From the NCBI GenBank assembly GCA_963573385.1, contig CAUYLG010065506.1, forward strand, positions 1 to 64,000: a stretch of DNA of 64,000 bases. The letters run 5' to 3'. Below the pieces are notes generated by a model. That model was given only the letters and a program-made list of their open reading frames with translations, was not told where the DNA came from and did no database searches. Source of the stretch: Cacajao melanocephalus (taxonomy: Eukaryota > Chordata > Mammalia > Primates > Pitheciidae). The position numbers and the translations under genes were made by a program. This document shows positions 24,163 through 38,281 of this stretch, piece by piece (the stretch's first letter is position 1; each line of letters starts with the position of its first letter).

Positions 24163-25278
24163 AGCAAACATATTATTTATGTATGTATAAGGAGCTGGCT
24201 CTCATAAGACAGTATAATGTGATAACTAACTTTTGGTATTATGAATTGAGTTCACAATCTATACAGTATTGATACACAAGGCAATAAAAGTGGGCTAGAC
24301 AGCCCTGAGTGATTTTAGGGCGCTTCAGTCCGGAGGTAGGTGAGGGATGCCTGCTTTACAGGGATGCTAACATACTGGAATGGAAACATCCCTGGAAATA
24401 TAATGAGATGTAGATAGTTGTGTTTCATAGGATTCCTCTGGGGGAAAATACCATACAGAGTTTCAAAGAATATTTTGATAACCTGATTGCAGTAGGGAGT
24501 GAAACTTCCAAAGAGCATGCTTGTGTAAGAGCATGTATTTACTGCTATGCCTTCTGAGGTGTCTGGGTGGAATTACATTCATAGCTCTGATTTTGCTGAC
24601 TTGGACACACAAATTTAGGCTGATATGCAGTTGCTCAGGACAGCAGAAAATTGTTCTGCTACCATCAACTTCTTTTGCATCCTTTCCTGATCAACACTGA
24701 GCCTCTCCTCTCAATGGACCTGAAACTGTATTTTAAAAATTGTAGTATGAAAGTTGCTAACTTAGTTTGATATTTGAGGGGCTCTCTTCTCCCTCTGTTA
24801 GATATTTATTAAATAGTTTGTCTGTTATGGAAACTGCAGAAAGAAGATTTGGGAAAGTTTCAGGTCTGTTTCATTGCATCTGCTTATTAAGGTGAAGGCT
24901 TTATTTATCAGAGTCAGTTTTCTCTTGACCACCTATTTATCATCAATGAAAGCTGCTTCAGTTTCACCCCACTCTGATTCCTGATTTTGAGATTTCTTCA
25001 TTCATCTTGCCTCTGTGGAGATCTTAGCTGACCTCCTTCTCTGACACTGGCTGCGCAGTGTCTTTGGTGCAGTGTGATAGCAAAAAGTGACTCAGAGATC
25101 ACTTTCTTAAAACCTGCCCTATATGGAGAGGAAAACTAGAATTCTGAAATCAGTCCAATTTGTGTCACTAGTCAGTTGCATAGCCTGAGTTAGAACCCAA
25201 CTGTCTTGAAACTTGCTCTTCTACAATATACTTTTCTTTGTAAGCAAAATCAATCTACTTATGTACCAATCATCTGTT

Positions 25279-25325
25279 TATCCATCCACTTATCCATCCA
25301 TCCATCCATCCATCCATTCATTCAT
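25279..25325. repeat. (TCCA)n microsatellite
   Basis: TATCCATCCACTTATCCATC followed by about five TCCA units and two TTCA units, about 275 bases upstream of exon 5. Confidence 0.92.
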
Positions 25326-25584
25326 CTCTGTATCTCTTTCTCCATCTCCTTTTCCTCAGACTTCACTCTCAGGAGAATATAAGTGCATTAATTTTTAAGA
25401 TACAGATTCAAAACACAGTTCTGTAACTAGCATTTCTCTTTGTCTTTCTGTGAATATTTGTGACTGAATATGCTCTTCTTAGAGAAAGGAAGTATATATA
25501 GACATATGCTTTCACTAGTTTTCAGCATTTTATGGTAGAAGAAAGTTTTACAGCCTGAGATTTTAAAAATGTAATTAATTATGA

Positions 25585-25779
<195 letters not shown>

Positions 25780-26409
25780 TAAAGAGTCTGACATTCTAAA
25801 GGAAGGGCAGACGTAAGTATTGAAAAAAAGTGGCCATTTTATCACAGATTTATATATAGTAGAGGAAACAGATTTTCAGTGGAAAAGCCACTGAAAGAGC
25901 TTTTAGTGCTCTTCGTATAAAACATATTTGTTTGAGTTTCATTTAGAGGAAATGTGTTAGCTTCAAGATAGATCCCATTAAGTTCATTATGACTAGTTTA
26001 TATAGCATTTTGTAGGGCCTTTTATTTTAAATAAATCCACTGCTGGTATATTTTTGATTTCCTCAAACTTTGATGACTTTGTAATGCTAATGAAATTAAG
26101 GTCAAAATTGCAAAATTGCAGAACCAGGATTTAAAATTTTTATTACAAGGGAATAGCATGGGTCACATGAGACAATAAATGAATAAAATGAATAAAAGAA
26201 TGTGGAATGAGATTGCTAAGAAAACATTGCCTCTAGAAGATGTAAAACATTCTACTAATTGTTGTAGGTCTGTTGCCTCATTATAGTAACCACAATTTTT
26301 ATTATGAAAAATATACTCTATTGTGCCATCTACTGCCTTTACTGCAAGGGACCTATGAATAGGTCAAGATAGCAATTTTTGAAACTACATTTTTTCAAAC
26401 CATAACATC

Positions 26410-26715
26410 AGGTTAGGCAGTCTGGGATAGTGGTTAAGCACATGAGCTCTGAGTTTAAATTCCAAGTATTGTGCTTACTGGGCATGTAACTGAACCTCTT
26501 AATGTTTTGGTTTTTCATTTATTAAATAGGGGTGATGAGGATGATGATGAAATTATAGCATAGACCTATAGGAATGTGTGCATGTATCTATGTGTATGTG
26601 CATGTGTATTCTGAATACATATATATATATGCATATACATAGGAATATATAATAAGATTAACTAAGTCATTTAGCATAGTATGTGCTTTGTAAGTATTAG
26701 CTGTTATTATTCATA
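26410..26715 (+). mobile_element. MIR SINE, near full length, sense, with internal TG/TA tract
   Basis: GGGATAGTGGTTAAGCACAT (tRNA-like A-box head), CTTACTGGGCATGTAACTGA, GGTGATGAGGATGATGATG, then after a TG/TA-rich insertion GCATAGTATGTGCTTTGTAA and GTATTAGCTGTTATTA, the MIR tail. Confidence 0.82.
26565..26645. repeat. Alternating TG / TA purine-pyrimidine tract
   Basis: GTGTGCATGTATCTATGTGT, ATGTGCATGTGTATT and ATACATATATATATATGCAT: long alternating purine-pyrimidine sequence inside a MIR. Confidence 0.8.
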
Positions 26716-28875
26716 TCTACTTGATTCTGATTTATTTTAATGTATTAGTTACTACTTGGCACAAAACTTCAAAATATACTCAGAAGTACTAGAGACTTAC
26801 TAACTAGTGTTTTTATTGATTTGTTTTTTAAGAAATAAATGTTAAATTTGAATTAAAAATATAGTGTAATACAATTCTCATCAATTCTATAAATTGGATA
26901 TCTGTATAAATTTTGTTTGAAAATATTTGCTCCTTATTAAATAAATAAAAGTCTAGCGTCGCTTGGTTAAGCCATAAAAAGCCACAGAGAGACTGACACA
27001 GGAGTCCCCAGCTCTGCAGAGGGAGTATTGGTGCAAATATGTTTCTTTTCTTTCTGAGAATCTCTGTAGACCTCTGACTTGACTCAGTTTGCATGTGTAC
27101 TCAAAACTGCAGTTATTCCTGACACTGATTTTGGAATCCCAGGGGATTTGTTTTTTCTAAGAAGGGATAGGGAGATTAAGAAGGTTATGTCATGACAAAG
27201 TGGTAATTCTAAATTACTCATTTCTGATTAGGGATGAACTCAGGTATTTGAACTGACCTCTCAAAAGACAGCATCGTGACACATCCTTTCTTAGCCAGAA
27301 GGTCAGTTCAGAGCCCCTTCAAGCAGTGGATAGATGACCTCCTTTCCCTTTTCTGGTAGATTATCTTCACAAAGAAACATGAAAAAAACTGTTAGCTCAT
27401 GAAGTAGATACATTGACGTTGATATTTGTCTCTTTTGTACCATCAGCTGAAAAATTCTGCTGGGATTCTCTTTGATTTAGGGTGGTTTTATTTATTCAGA
27501 GAAAAATATTATATGGATTAGGCTATAGTATTAGGAAAAGATACATGGGTATTATTTGTGGAGCTTTAAATTATTGAGTTGGTCAATCAACATTGGGTAG
27601 ATAGCAAGTGACTGCCAAGAGGTTGTGAGCGATGGTCTTGTCTCACTATTTCGCATTACATAAGTTCATATTCAAGTCCTTAGATAATTGGACCCCAGGC
27701 TATGGCCTGCAGACTGACTTGACCATGCCACATAATTTACAGGTGCTTCTACCCTAGAGTTTCTGGAGAAGCCTTCATGTCTCATTTATGGATTTGTGAT
27801 CCAGCATAAATTTTAAACGTTGTCTTGGGAGTGATATAATGTGTATTCCTCTGGTGTTAGCTCTGCAGAACAGGGTGTGAACATAACGAATGCAGGGCCC
27901 AAGTTTATGGCAGAATTTTCAACAATAACAGAACTCAAAAGAATATAACAACTGCATATTTTCCCACTGTTTGTTGAGAATTTAGAAAATTCTTTTCAAG
28001 ATTTGCCTCAGGATTTCTGTAATTGTGCTAGTTACGTGATGATGGCAACCGTAGTAAAGAAATACATGACTAACTAAAAAGCAATGTGGTTCCGACTGTC
28101 TAGACAGTGGGTGAAGATGTTTAATTTTGTGCTTTTAAACAACAACTAACAAGACCTTTTAATATGTTTAAGAGATTAAGGATTATTCTAGTTTTGATGA
28201 GTGGGAAAAGATACAAATAAAAAGACCCTTCAAATCCCCTAAATACCAAAAACAAAGAAAGGAAGTTATTGAGGAGTATATGGTATTTCATTCATCACAA
28301 GAATAAGCCTGAGTAATTGGGGAAAACAGCAGAAATTGCTCCTTTAATAATGGAGTATTGTAGAATTTATAAATTATTGTAGTATAAGACAGTTTTTAAA
28401 AATTTTACCTTATGACATATTTTTATAGTTTCTCAAAAATATTAGAAAATAAGATGTTTAAATTATTTCTGAAATTATGACATACTTAAAGATTTGTTAT
28501 TCTGTTAAAGACTCTAGAAAAATGAAATTAATATATAAAGATGTGCTTCTGTTAGAACCAAAGTCAAATTACTAAAAAAATAATAAAAAGTTTTGCTCCT
28601 GATATATGACCATTTGAAAGGAGAAACCTAATTTAATTTTTAAAAACAAAATGAGTTTAAGGAAAAATTAAAGTGACTGCAAAAATGTGCATTTGGGTTA
28701 CACTTACTCATTGATTCGAACTTTTGTTTTTGATCTTAATCTTAGAGGAATTTGTGATGTCACTTATGGAAGTGGCTCTCACGATCTTTGCAGTTTTCAT
28801 TTCCTGGTCAGTCTGAACCTGCTGTACCAGAAAGCTAAAGATCAAAGGGCAATTTGTTTTTTTGTGTATAAACAG

Positions 28876-29037
28876 GAGTTGCTGAAGCGGACTCCACGGA
28901 AACACAGTGACTACGCAGCAGTGATGGAAGCTCTCCAAGCCATGAAAGCTGTCTGTTCCAACATAAATGAGGCCAAGAGACAGATGGAGAAGTTAGAAGT
29001 TTTAGAGGAATGGCAGTCTCACATTGAAGGCTGGGAG
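28876..29037 (+). CDS. PREX2: PREX2 exon 6 (end of DH domain, catalytic Asn)
   Basis: 162 bases, 54 codons, phase 0 on both sides, starting [13 protein letters not shown] and ending SHIEGWE. The acceptor is TGTATAAACAG, with the pyrimidine run (CAATTTGTTTTTTTG) displaced upstream. The donor is GAG|GTATAT. It encodes the last long DH helix: [16 protein letters not shown] carries the asparagine that by recalled numbering is N212, one of the two positions classically changed to make GEF-dead P-Rex2 (with E30). [14 protein letters not shown] forms the DH-PH linker helix. Residues about 182-235. The frame is also open for 63 codons upstream of the acceptor from an ATG at 28687; intron retention would not stop immediately on that side, but the donor side meets a stop after four residues. 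Confidence 0.97.
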
Positions 29038-32000
29038 GTATATTCACTTTGCTGAACAATCAAGCTTAAGATAGTTTCATGTTGTGGGTCATGTGAAGAA
29101 TTACTGGTATTGGATGGAACCGTAAATGGTCATTTTCTTACATGTTACTTGAGGACTATGGTCAATTCTGAAAAGTGTTCACTTTCATCATTATTTTAAA
29201 ATATGTTTAAGGTGGTGGTTAATTGGCTTAACCTTGACCCAAGAAGTTTGTGATGGAGCCAGTATATACTATGTGTGCTATAAACTTTAGTATTTTGGCA
29301 TTTATGCATCATGATGATCCTATTCCTCTCTTAACTTTGGCCATTAAGTACATAGCCTGGATCCTGGGAGAGTGAAGAAGCGAAGGAAAGTTCAGTAGGT
29401 GTGCTGTGGTATTACTTTCAGACTCTAAGTGCTCGATGTCGAATTTCATTTTAAGTTTACTTAACCTCTTTGTTTTGATTTCTTCATTTATAAAATGAAG
29501 GAACTGGCTATGATCTTATTTTTAAGGTTTATTCAATATGAAAGATGTTATGGCTTCCTGAGTCATGAAGGAAATATTTTTTATGCCAAAAAACAAATGA
29601 GTATGGGTTGCAATCTGTAAAATGTTTTCAGGTAATGGTAACTTTGATTCCCAGGTATTTCATGGGGTTGCAGTCCTATGTTATTTTACTATTATGCAAA
29701 GAATAAACGAAAATTCTGTTATTACATTACCTTAATTTAAATGAGTATAAGCTTTGGACTAGGTTAAATTTTTTCTTGTTATAAAGTAAGTAAGATAATT
29801 TTTAAGCGTAGGAAAGATTGAAAATGCTCCTAGCCAAATACTGAATCACAAAAACCAAGTGGATTGCTTTTGTCTTTAAGGCTTTAGATGAATTTATTTC
29901 TTATGTTTGATATATTAGTTTTCATTTGGACCTAAAATTATATCCACGCAGATATGCAAAGAAACCTCAAACATTGACCTTAATGAATTCTCTCGTTTGT
30001 CCATTCTCTCCTATGAATCTTTTAAAATGTTAACTGGGGTTGACCTCGCTGCTTCTTTGCCTAACTCTTTCTATTTCAGGGGTCCAGAGTGCCCTTGCAT
30101 TCAGCATGAATGCTGCCTCTTTCAGTCAGCTAAATTGGTTGTGTGTTTTACAGTTGATTCATGATGATAATTTCTTTCCTGGGGAGCTGTTGTCCTGCTG
30201 TGATGAGAAAAATGGACTCAAGTTTGCTTTTGGAGTTCTGTTGTCACTCAAACACTGGAAGAAAAACCGAACTTGCTTTAAATTGCAGAATTTGTCAGTG
30301 AAATGTGCTAGGCCTTTTAATAAAACAAAAACTTTAGAGACCTTTTTTGGCACTGTAAGGAAATGGAATCTGTCATAATTTTGTTTCATTCTGGTGTATA
30401 TCCTAAAAATTGAGTCTACTGGAGAAATGAGAGATTCCTTAAAAGTTATTGATATTGTTTACACAGTATACACCAGTTAATCAAAGGAAGAATGAATGTA
30501 GGTGGAACGATGTCAGAAAAGAGGGTGCCTGACTTCACCATCTTTCGTGGTTTTACAGCATTCTGAGTGCAAGAGAAAATGGGGATGGAGTTAAGGAATT
30601 CTGTGGTGTATTCAGAGAAATTAGAGAGGAATGTTGCCACCTGTTAGGTATAAGAACTCATGTAAGTTAAATAGCTCTCATTTTTAAACTCTGAAGTCAG
30701 AGTTCCAGGAGGCACAGGGGAGATAATATGAAAGCTGGGTTCCAGGAGAGTGGGTTCCAAGAAGCGGCAACATAAATTCTACTTGAGTAGGATTTGACAA
30801 TGATTGAGAAAGACAGCCATACAGAGATTGGGAGTTTTGGGACTTTGAGGGAAGTAGCTTGGAGCACGGCTGAGTCAGTGGGTTGGCAATTTGTGATAAG
30901 AACTCCATTGCCCATCTCAGTCTACCACCCCATTGAGGGGGGAACTTGGTTGTCAGGCCTGGTCCCTTCTGGGGAGTTTAGGAGAAATCGCTGGTCTGGT
31001 AGGACTCTCTGTAAGGACAGAGGCTGAATTCAGGCCTTGGGAGGAAGCAGTAATGAACTAAAGAGCTGTTTTTAACTCGCTATTGGAGATCCTTCCTCAG
31101 TCTGCAGAAGCTTTGTGTATCTGTGGAGAGGCAACCTTAGGGTTAGGACAGGGAGGAGTTCAGCTGTAGAGTGGCATGACAGTCACGGAATGCAGAGTTC
31201 CCTGAGGAGTTTCTGAATTTAGGAGCCTTGGGCTCATGCTAGGAAACAGCTCCCTCTCCACCTCCTTCCACAGGCTCCTACAGACCACCTTCAGGACCTC
31301 CTTAGGGAGGACACTGTTTCTTTAGTAACTAAAATCCTATTTGATGGGAGCCAAGTCTGATACACCATTACTTTGTATTGTTTCCATTATAGGTGGATTA
31401 TTCTCTTACTTAATTATCTAGGGACTTATTTCATTGTTAATCAAATGAAAGCTTTTATTTAAACAATAAAATCTCTAGGCACAATGTGCCTGTCTAGTAT
31501 TTTGTGCTGCTAAATTATTTACATTCCTGAATGTTGAATTTAGGTAAACAAGCAATTGAAATTTATTGTTGGCAAATCATATGACAGTGAGAAAAGCATG
31601 GCTTTTGATGAGTTGGTTTTTAGTCTGGATTCTAACCCTTTGTTTTGGGATGATACATCCTACCTCTCCTATGTGGAGAATGGATTATTGCGAAGTCAAA
31701 TGAAATAAAAGTGCTTTGAATATGATAAAATGCTATGCAAACATGAGGTAGTATTTTAAAGCTTTAAAAAATTCTCCTCATTTGTCTAATATATGCACCT
31801 ATCTACTGCAGGTATTATATTACTTAGGGTTATATGGTTCTAAGCAACAGAACCTAAAAGAAAAGTTAATTTGAAAGATTGGGTAGCTTGCAGAGTCAAT
31901 ACAAAAGCTGCAGTGTCAAACCTGAGAAGGGTGTCTAAGCAGCTGAAACTATTTGACAGTCTCATCCATGCCCTAGCTAAAATGAACAGGCTCTAATAAT

Positions 32001-35000
32001 TTTTTCCATCTTTGTATGACTACACTCAAGATTGAAGATCAAAGTCCAAAATTCAACTAATCTTGCTTGGGTAAATTTGCTAAGGGAAGGGCAGAGGTTC
32101 TTGACTGCCAGTCATTCAGTTTCTTTTTGGGGAAATACTGATTCTCCATTGTATGCATTATAATCACATACAATGCATTATCATCATCTCCACAGTTTGC
32201 TGAGATGCTGTACTCCCCGTTGAACAGATTTAATAAAAGAAGGCTATTTCCTAGGTTCTTAAACCTAACAGGTGACAATATTTAGATCTGAAAATAGGCA
32301 ACTTGATTCTAAAGCTTATGTTCCTTACCGCATGATCTTATATCCACTCAGATACAAATTTGGCAAATTCTTTGGATTTAGTTTGTTTTCCTGCTTGCCT
32401 TTTAAAAGTAAGTTAATTATCGAAATTAGGTTTTTGTCAGCATTTATGTCATAATTGCCACCACAGAAAATCTATAGTATATGTTTTAATTGTTCATTTT
32501 TGAAGTTATGCCTTTTATTAGTGTAATTTATTATACCTCAGTCATATATCTTATCCAACATTCAGAACATTCTACCAGATAGTCTGCTGAAGGTAATTGT
32601 GGGGCAGTGATTAATATGCCTTGGGAGGGAAATTTATTAGCTGTTTAATCAGAGTCACTGATTCATTTCATAGAACAGGATCATTCTCTGTGTGTTGGTT
32701 GATTGATGATGTTGTAATGATAACTGTAGCCTTTGGAGCTATACTGAAGTATTTTGACAAGGGAATGTCAATAAACATTATATTGTCAACAATGCAGCTT
32801 TAAGTCCTTGATATGCCTGTTTGGAATTGATCTCTTAAATCTGGAAAAAAGTATTATGATAATAGATAAGAGAAGAAATTATTAATATATGAAGGTGTTG
32901 GGGTAAATGAGATTCAAAATAAATATTGTGTTTTAGAAAGTAAAGAGAAGCAGAAATAAATTAGACATTTCTTTATTAACTTTTTACATGGAAAAATACA
33001 GCGCTACAGGACCATTTAAAAATTACCTCTTGTTGGTTTTGGAATCTGTTTGCTGCTTCCGTTTGATTGAGTTTGTGCCTGACAATGTATTGACTTCAAG
33101 TCATGTTTCTTGTTATTACAGATATTAGTGCTGGGACTTGTTTCCTTTTGTCCTCTATACAAGGTGATTTGGCAGATACAAATTCACCTTCTACCTTGAG
33201 ATAGAATTGATTTATATAGATTGTCTTTGTTATTTGAGGATAAGTGGTTCTGGAAAAAGACCACTGAAAGTGAATCCACTTAAAGAGGCACAAAATTTCA
33301 ATTAAGTGGGTGGGGAAGAAGGTTGGATGGGATTTTATCTTTGGAAAATGAAAATTTATATTATTTCTTTTATATGTCACAGAAATCAGGTTATAATTTT
33401 AGTTAAGAGTTTTAACCTTAAAAAGAGTGAATCAAATGCTGAGTCTTTTTTTGGGGGGAATCAACCATTTTATGATAAAACAATATAATATTCTTTATTT
33501 TGTGTTTGTTTTCATAGTATTTTTTAAAGATTTATCTTTGTAAGAATGTTCAAATGCTTCCTCAATTTTTTTTCGAGACTCCTTTGTTATCAAAACTATT
33601 CTCTTAGAAAGTACCATCTAGTTGTCGCTCTTGTCAATTTTATTTTCTTCTATGGTGAATAGATCTATCTCTGTTAGATCTTTGTCTGCTGATGCATTGT
33701 ATACGGGTGGGGACGTTTCAAGGCCTCTTGTCATCTTTCATCTTTTCCAAGATTGTAGTTTCTCTCCACAGTTTCCAACATATCTATGGTTAAACAGTTG
33801 TTAATGATTTTTGCCTGCCATTATCCTAGAGATAATGCACAGATTAAATCATGGGAAATCAAAGGCACAGTGGGCATTCTTTGTAGTCTAAAAGATAAAT
33901 GCAGTGTAAAGGAAAATGCTGTAAGTTGCTGTGTTAGAATGATATTTTTAGACAAACCTGCACATTTTGACATAGAATCCTTTAGTGCATTAACAATTTT
34001 CAGGGAATTATTTGATTATTCATAGAAGATGTTTCATGCCATCATGGTAGATTACTGTGGTAGAAGATGGTGAAAGATGATATTGCATTAATTCTTGAAG
34101 CTTGCTTTAAGTGTTAAAGGTACATCATCTCAGTGAGAGAGACATCTAAGTTAGATTAAGTAAAACACAATCTGACCAATGTTGTGTGTATATTGTGAGA
34201 TATACTTTGCAGCATAATCATAAATTCTAGAAGCTGTCGATGGTTGTGCTTGTCCTTGTTTTCTGAAAATGTGATTAATAATTGTCTAAACTGATGATTT
34301 AAGTTGCTTATAAAAAGAAGTGTTGACCTTAAAGAGGTCAGTTAATTTTACTCTGTTTTTTGATCAATCAGGAGTGAGGAGCTGATGGGGACTTATAATG
34401 ATGCCTTAGATAGAATAGATCTATCTATGTCAAGCAAGGGACTTGAGAGTTTCTTATATCGTTTTGGACTCGGTGATTCAAAAAGTCAAACTAAAGTGCA
34501 GGATGGAGGAAAAAGACCTAGCGGTTTGATTGATTGTAGTGGCACTTTGAATCAGTTGTAAGATAAGGATGCCATTATAGTTAGCTCAGTTTTATATAAA
34601 ATACTCCTTGCATTTATTAAGAAAGGCAATTATCAACAAGTCAGGAAATGTTTTGTTAAGAATGTGTCTACTAATATCTGCATGTGTTAATTTGAGATAC
34701 TCACTTGGGAGATTTATTTAATGTGAAAATTAAGATAATGTCTGCAGTAACCCTTTCATAATGTAACAATTTATCATCTAGGGTTGATTTATATGGGTCA
34801 TCATAAGAAATGGTCTAAGGGAGGGCTATTCTGTACATTTTGTGAAATTGCTATAAATTAAAACCACTATGCTTAATGAACACATGACAAAGTACATGAA
34901 ATTCTGTAACTTTTTTTTTTGCCAAATCTTCATTTGTATATCCACTTTCAGGATGAAAAGAAATAATAAAGGAAAATGTCTAGAATTCACATATGAAGAG

Positions 35001-36139
35001 AATCAAATTAATATAATAAAACTCTCTTAATTCCCCATTTTGGAGTTTGAGTTGTCATTGTAGGTATGAATTGTCATTTTAATTTAAATTTTTATAATTG
35101 ACCAGAGAAATTATCAGTGATTATCATAGCAATATGAAATTAAAAATTAATGTTTTAAATGTTAAATATCAAACATTAAAATAGAAAATTGAGTTAAAGA
35201 AAAATTAGAAATTTACTCCAGATTTAAAGAATCTAAATATTGTTGAAACTGAAAGTCTCTTGCAGAACATGCATATAGATCTTTATGGAAAACGTCCTTT
35301 TTCTTTTTGTTCCAGCTCAGTACATTAGTTTCGATAGATTAGATTGTAGAAACAAATAGAATATAATATTTATAATGGCTCAAAATAGACATATCTATGC
35401 ATCTCCCACCACAGTCTGATGCTCGTGCCCTATTAAGGGGCAGTTTTCCTCTGCTGATGATTCAGGGGCCCAGGCTACTTCCCTCTTGTGGCTCCTCTTC
35501 ACTTCTAATGGCCAGTGTTTGTATTAAGAATTGCTTTTGTCACTAGTCATATAATCTTGATGGGCATGCTAGAAACACTTATTTAATAAGTGAGTGTGCC
35601 TTTGCCAACTTCTAATAAATAGGATAAAAGGCTCTATGGAAAGTTACTCCCTTTAAATAATTTTTAAAATTTATTTTCTCCATATCTAGGGGTGGACATA
35701 TAAATTGAGACCTGCTAAAAATTTAGACAATTTCATGTACTTTGTGTCTGTGGAGCCCCTTTTCCCCACATACTGGGGAAAAAAAGAAAAAAGAGAAATT
35801 CTAATTATGAATATTATGGATGAATTTGAAGTAATCTCCTTTTAAAATGACGTAGGTAACATGTATTCTAGATGCTTGTGTATGCGCATATACACAACAC
35901 ATCTGGAAGGAGACACAGAATCTCTTAACAATGATTCTGTCTGCTCAGACTCACCAGGGCAAAACTGGGAGGAAAAGGGGCCCTCCACTCAGTATATAAC
36001 TATCTCTACTGTTTGAACTTTAGCCTGTGCATAGATTGCTTCTCGAAATCAAAACAACCATAATTGTAAGTAGAAAAATAATTATATGCAGAAGTTTCAA
36101 CCTAGTAAACAGAAATTAATTGCATTTCTCCTGACTTAG
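29038..36139 (+). other. PREX2: PREX2 intron 6
   Basis: 7102 bases with GTATAT...CTTAG ends. I recognise almost no repeats apart from a possible MIR remnant near 29425-29520. 30446-31330 is more GC-rich than its surroundings and could be a degraded repeat, but I cannot name it. 31340-36139 looks unique and AT-rich. Confidence 0.85.
29425..29520 (+). mobile_element. Possible MIR remnant
   Basis: TTACTTAACCTCTTTGTTTT and CTTCATTTATAAAATGAAGG follow the MIR core order, but with strong divergence. Confidence 0.45.
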
Positions 36140-36274
<135 letters not shown>

Positions 36275-36829
36275 TAAGATCCTAAGCAGGTCACACTTCT
36301 GAAGTGGTTTATCCAGCTCAGTTTCTACTTTCCCCTCTGTGCTTCCCAGAACCCGTCATCCATCAGTGCATTTCTTCACGTATGTTCAGTCTGCTCTCTG
36401 ATTGTTTGCTTCACCTTCTTGTAAAACCTAACCGAAATGTCACTGTCATCTGATGATGCGGGGTCCTCAGAGCCCTCTTGTGGAGAGGTGCAGTTTGTTC
36501 CTAACCCACGTATCTCAGGCCCTGGAGGAGAGGCTGGTGTGTCTTCCTTGTTTCCTAATCCTGTTTCCCAATCCTTTCCCACTCTTCCTTCAAGGATCCT
36601 AGCACATGTGAAGTTCATGCCATGGGTGTTTCCTCTCCACTACCTTTCCCTCATCTCTCCTTTATATAACACATAATATCTCACTATCACATATAAATTT
36701 CATTATTTCTCTAGCTCTTGCATCATTTTCTTTCTACCCTACTCCTGTTGCCATTTTGGGGGTGTTTAAAACCCACATGGATGATTTATCCAGAATTCTT
36801 GACCTGAAAGCACACTGTCTCTTCACCTG

Positions 36830-37930
36830 CAATGAGCCTTTCTGCCATTACACCTGAGTCACCTGTTCTAGGGCCATACTTTTACCTTGTCAATACCAAC
36901 AGTCATAAAAATGAAATCTCCATTTTAAGCATCCCACTCTGAATATCAGTCCCCATCCTCCTAGCTTTCTTTCTCTGGTATTCTCACTTCAGCTATTCTG
37001 ACTCCAATATTGTCAAAGATCTCCAATCTCAAATTTTAAAAGTCCTTTATCTTGTGTCACACTGTCACCCTTCATAGTAGACTTTCTTGCAGGAGTTTTA
37101 TGTTGTCACTTTTTCTACTTTCTCACTTGTTATTCTGGCATGAGCAACATTCAGCAAGGTCTTCGTTCACGCTCCTCCGTTGAGCTACTCCCATCAGAAT
37201 GGCCATAGACTGCTGGGCTTCTTACTCACGTGGTTACTTTTCTGCTCTTTAAGGTTTTGCTTGTTTTTGTAGCAGCATGTAACTTAGTGGAGCAATCCTA
37301 CCTTCCCCAAACACTCTTCTCTTTAATGTTATTATACCCTATTCTCTTGGCTGGATATTGGAGTGCTATAATAGGGCTCTGAATTTGACTCCTTTTCCCT
37401 CTTCATATTCATAGACTCTTCCCAGCTAATTTTATCCGATACCATCACTCATGTCCCACATCGGTGTCAGTTGCTCTCAAATCTCCATCCTTAGCCCAAC
37501 AATCTAGACTCCTACATCCTGCCTGTTGTGAGGCCCATGAGGAGCCTCAACCACAACATGGAAGAAATGGAATTCCTCTTTCTAAAGTCACTCCTCTCCC
37601 AGCTTTCCCTTTCTGTTGGTTTTCTCAATTCCAAAAATTATGAGTTAGCCTTGGTTCCTGTTTTTTCCTCAACATCCTACATCCAATTCATTAGAAAATC
37701 TTCCTGAATCTGCATTGAAAACCTACAAGCCTTTCTCCACATCTCTCCATCTTCATCACTACTCTGCTCCAGGCCACCAGGATCCCCTTTGGTGACAACA
37801 GTTGTCTCCTAACTGACCCACCATATCTTCTCTTATGCCTCCACAATTTATGCTCTCCACAGAAACCAGAGCACCTTTTATAAAACAAATCAGATCATGT
37901 TGTCACCTTGCTCAAAGTCCTCATTGGCTT
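36830..37930 (+). mobile_element. L2 LINE, sense, upstream part (split by Alu)
   Basis: The pyrimidine-rich L2 tail region: CTCCATCTTCATCACTACTC, CTCCAGGCCACCAGGATC, GTCTCCTAACTGACCCACC, AAACAAATCAGATCATGTTG, TCACCTTGCTCAAAGTCCTC. No intact frame. Left border uncertain; continues at 38282. Confidence 0.75.
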
Positions 37931-37941
37931 CCTAGAATAAA

Positions 37942-38270
37942 GTTTTTGTTTGTTTGTTTGTTGTTGTTGTTGTTGTTTTGAGACAGGATCTTTCTCTGTT
38001 GCCCAGGCAGGATAGAGTACAATGGCGTGATCATAGCTCAACATAACCTTGAAATTCTGGGCTCAAGCAATTCTCCTGCCTCAATCTCCCAGTTAGTTGG
38101 GACTAAAGGCTCATGCCACCACACCCAGATAATTTTATTTGTTTTTCAGTAGAGACAAGGTCTCGCTGTGTTGCCCAGGCTGATCTCAAACTCCTGGCCA
38201 CAAGCAATCCTCCCATCTCAACCTCCCAAGGTGCTGGGACTACAGGCATGAGCCATTGCACTTGGCCCCA
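37942..38270 (-). mobile_element. AluJ-type SINE, antisense, with target-site duplication
   Basis: A tail turned into TTTG and TTG microsatellite (37942-37978), then GAGACAGGATCTTTCTCTGT, TTGCCCAGGCAGGATAGAGT, CTGGGCTCAAGCAATTCTCC and GTGCTGGGACTACAGGCATG. Flanked by CCTAGAATAAA at 37931-37941 and 38271-38281. Inserted into the L2. Confidence 0.97.
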
Positions 38271-38281
38271 CCTAGAATAAA

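Noticed and set aside
25279..25325. Regularly repeated units resembling an array
   Set aside because: A plain TCCA microsatellite with no spacers; not CRISPR, which does not occur in animal genomes.
26410..26440. tRNA-like A-box sequence
   Set aside because: It is the head of a MIR SINE; no acceptor stem or full cloverleaf.
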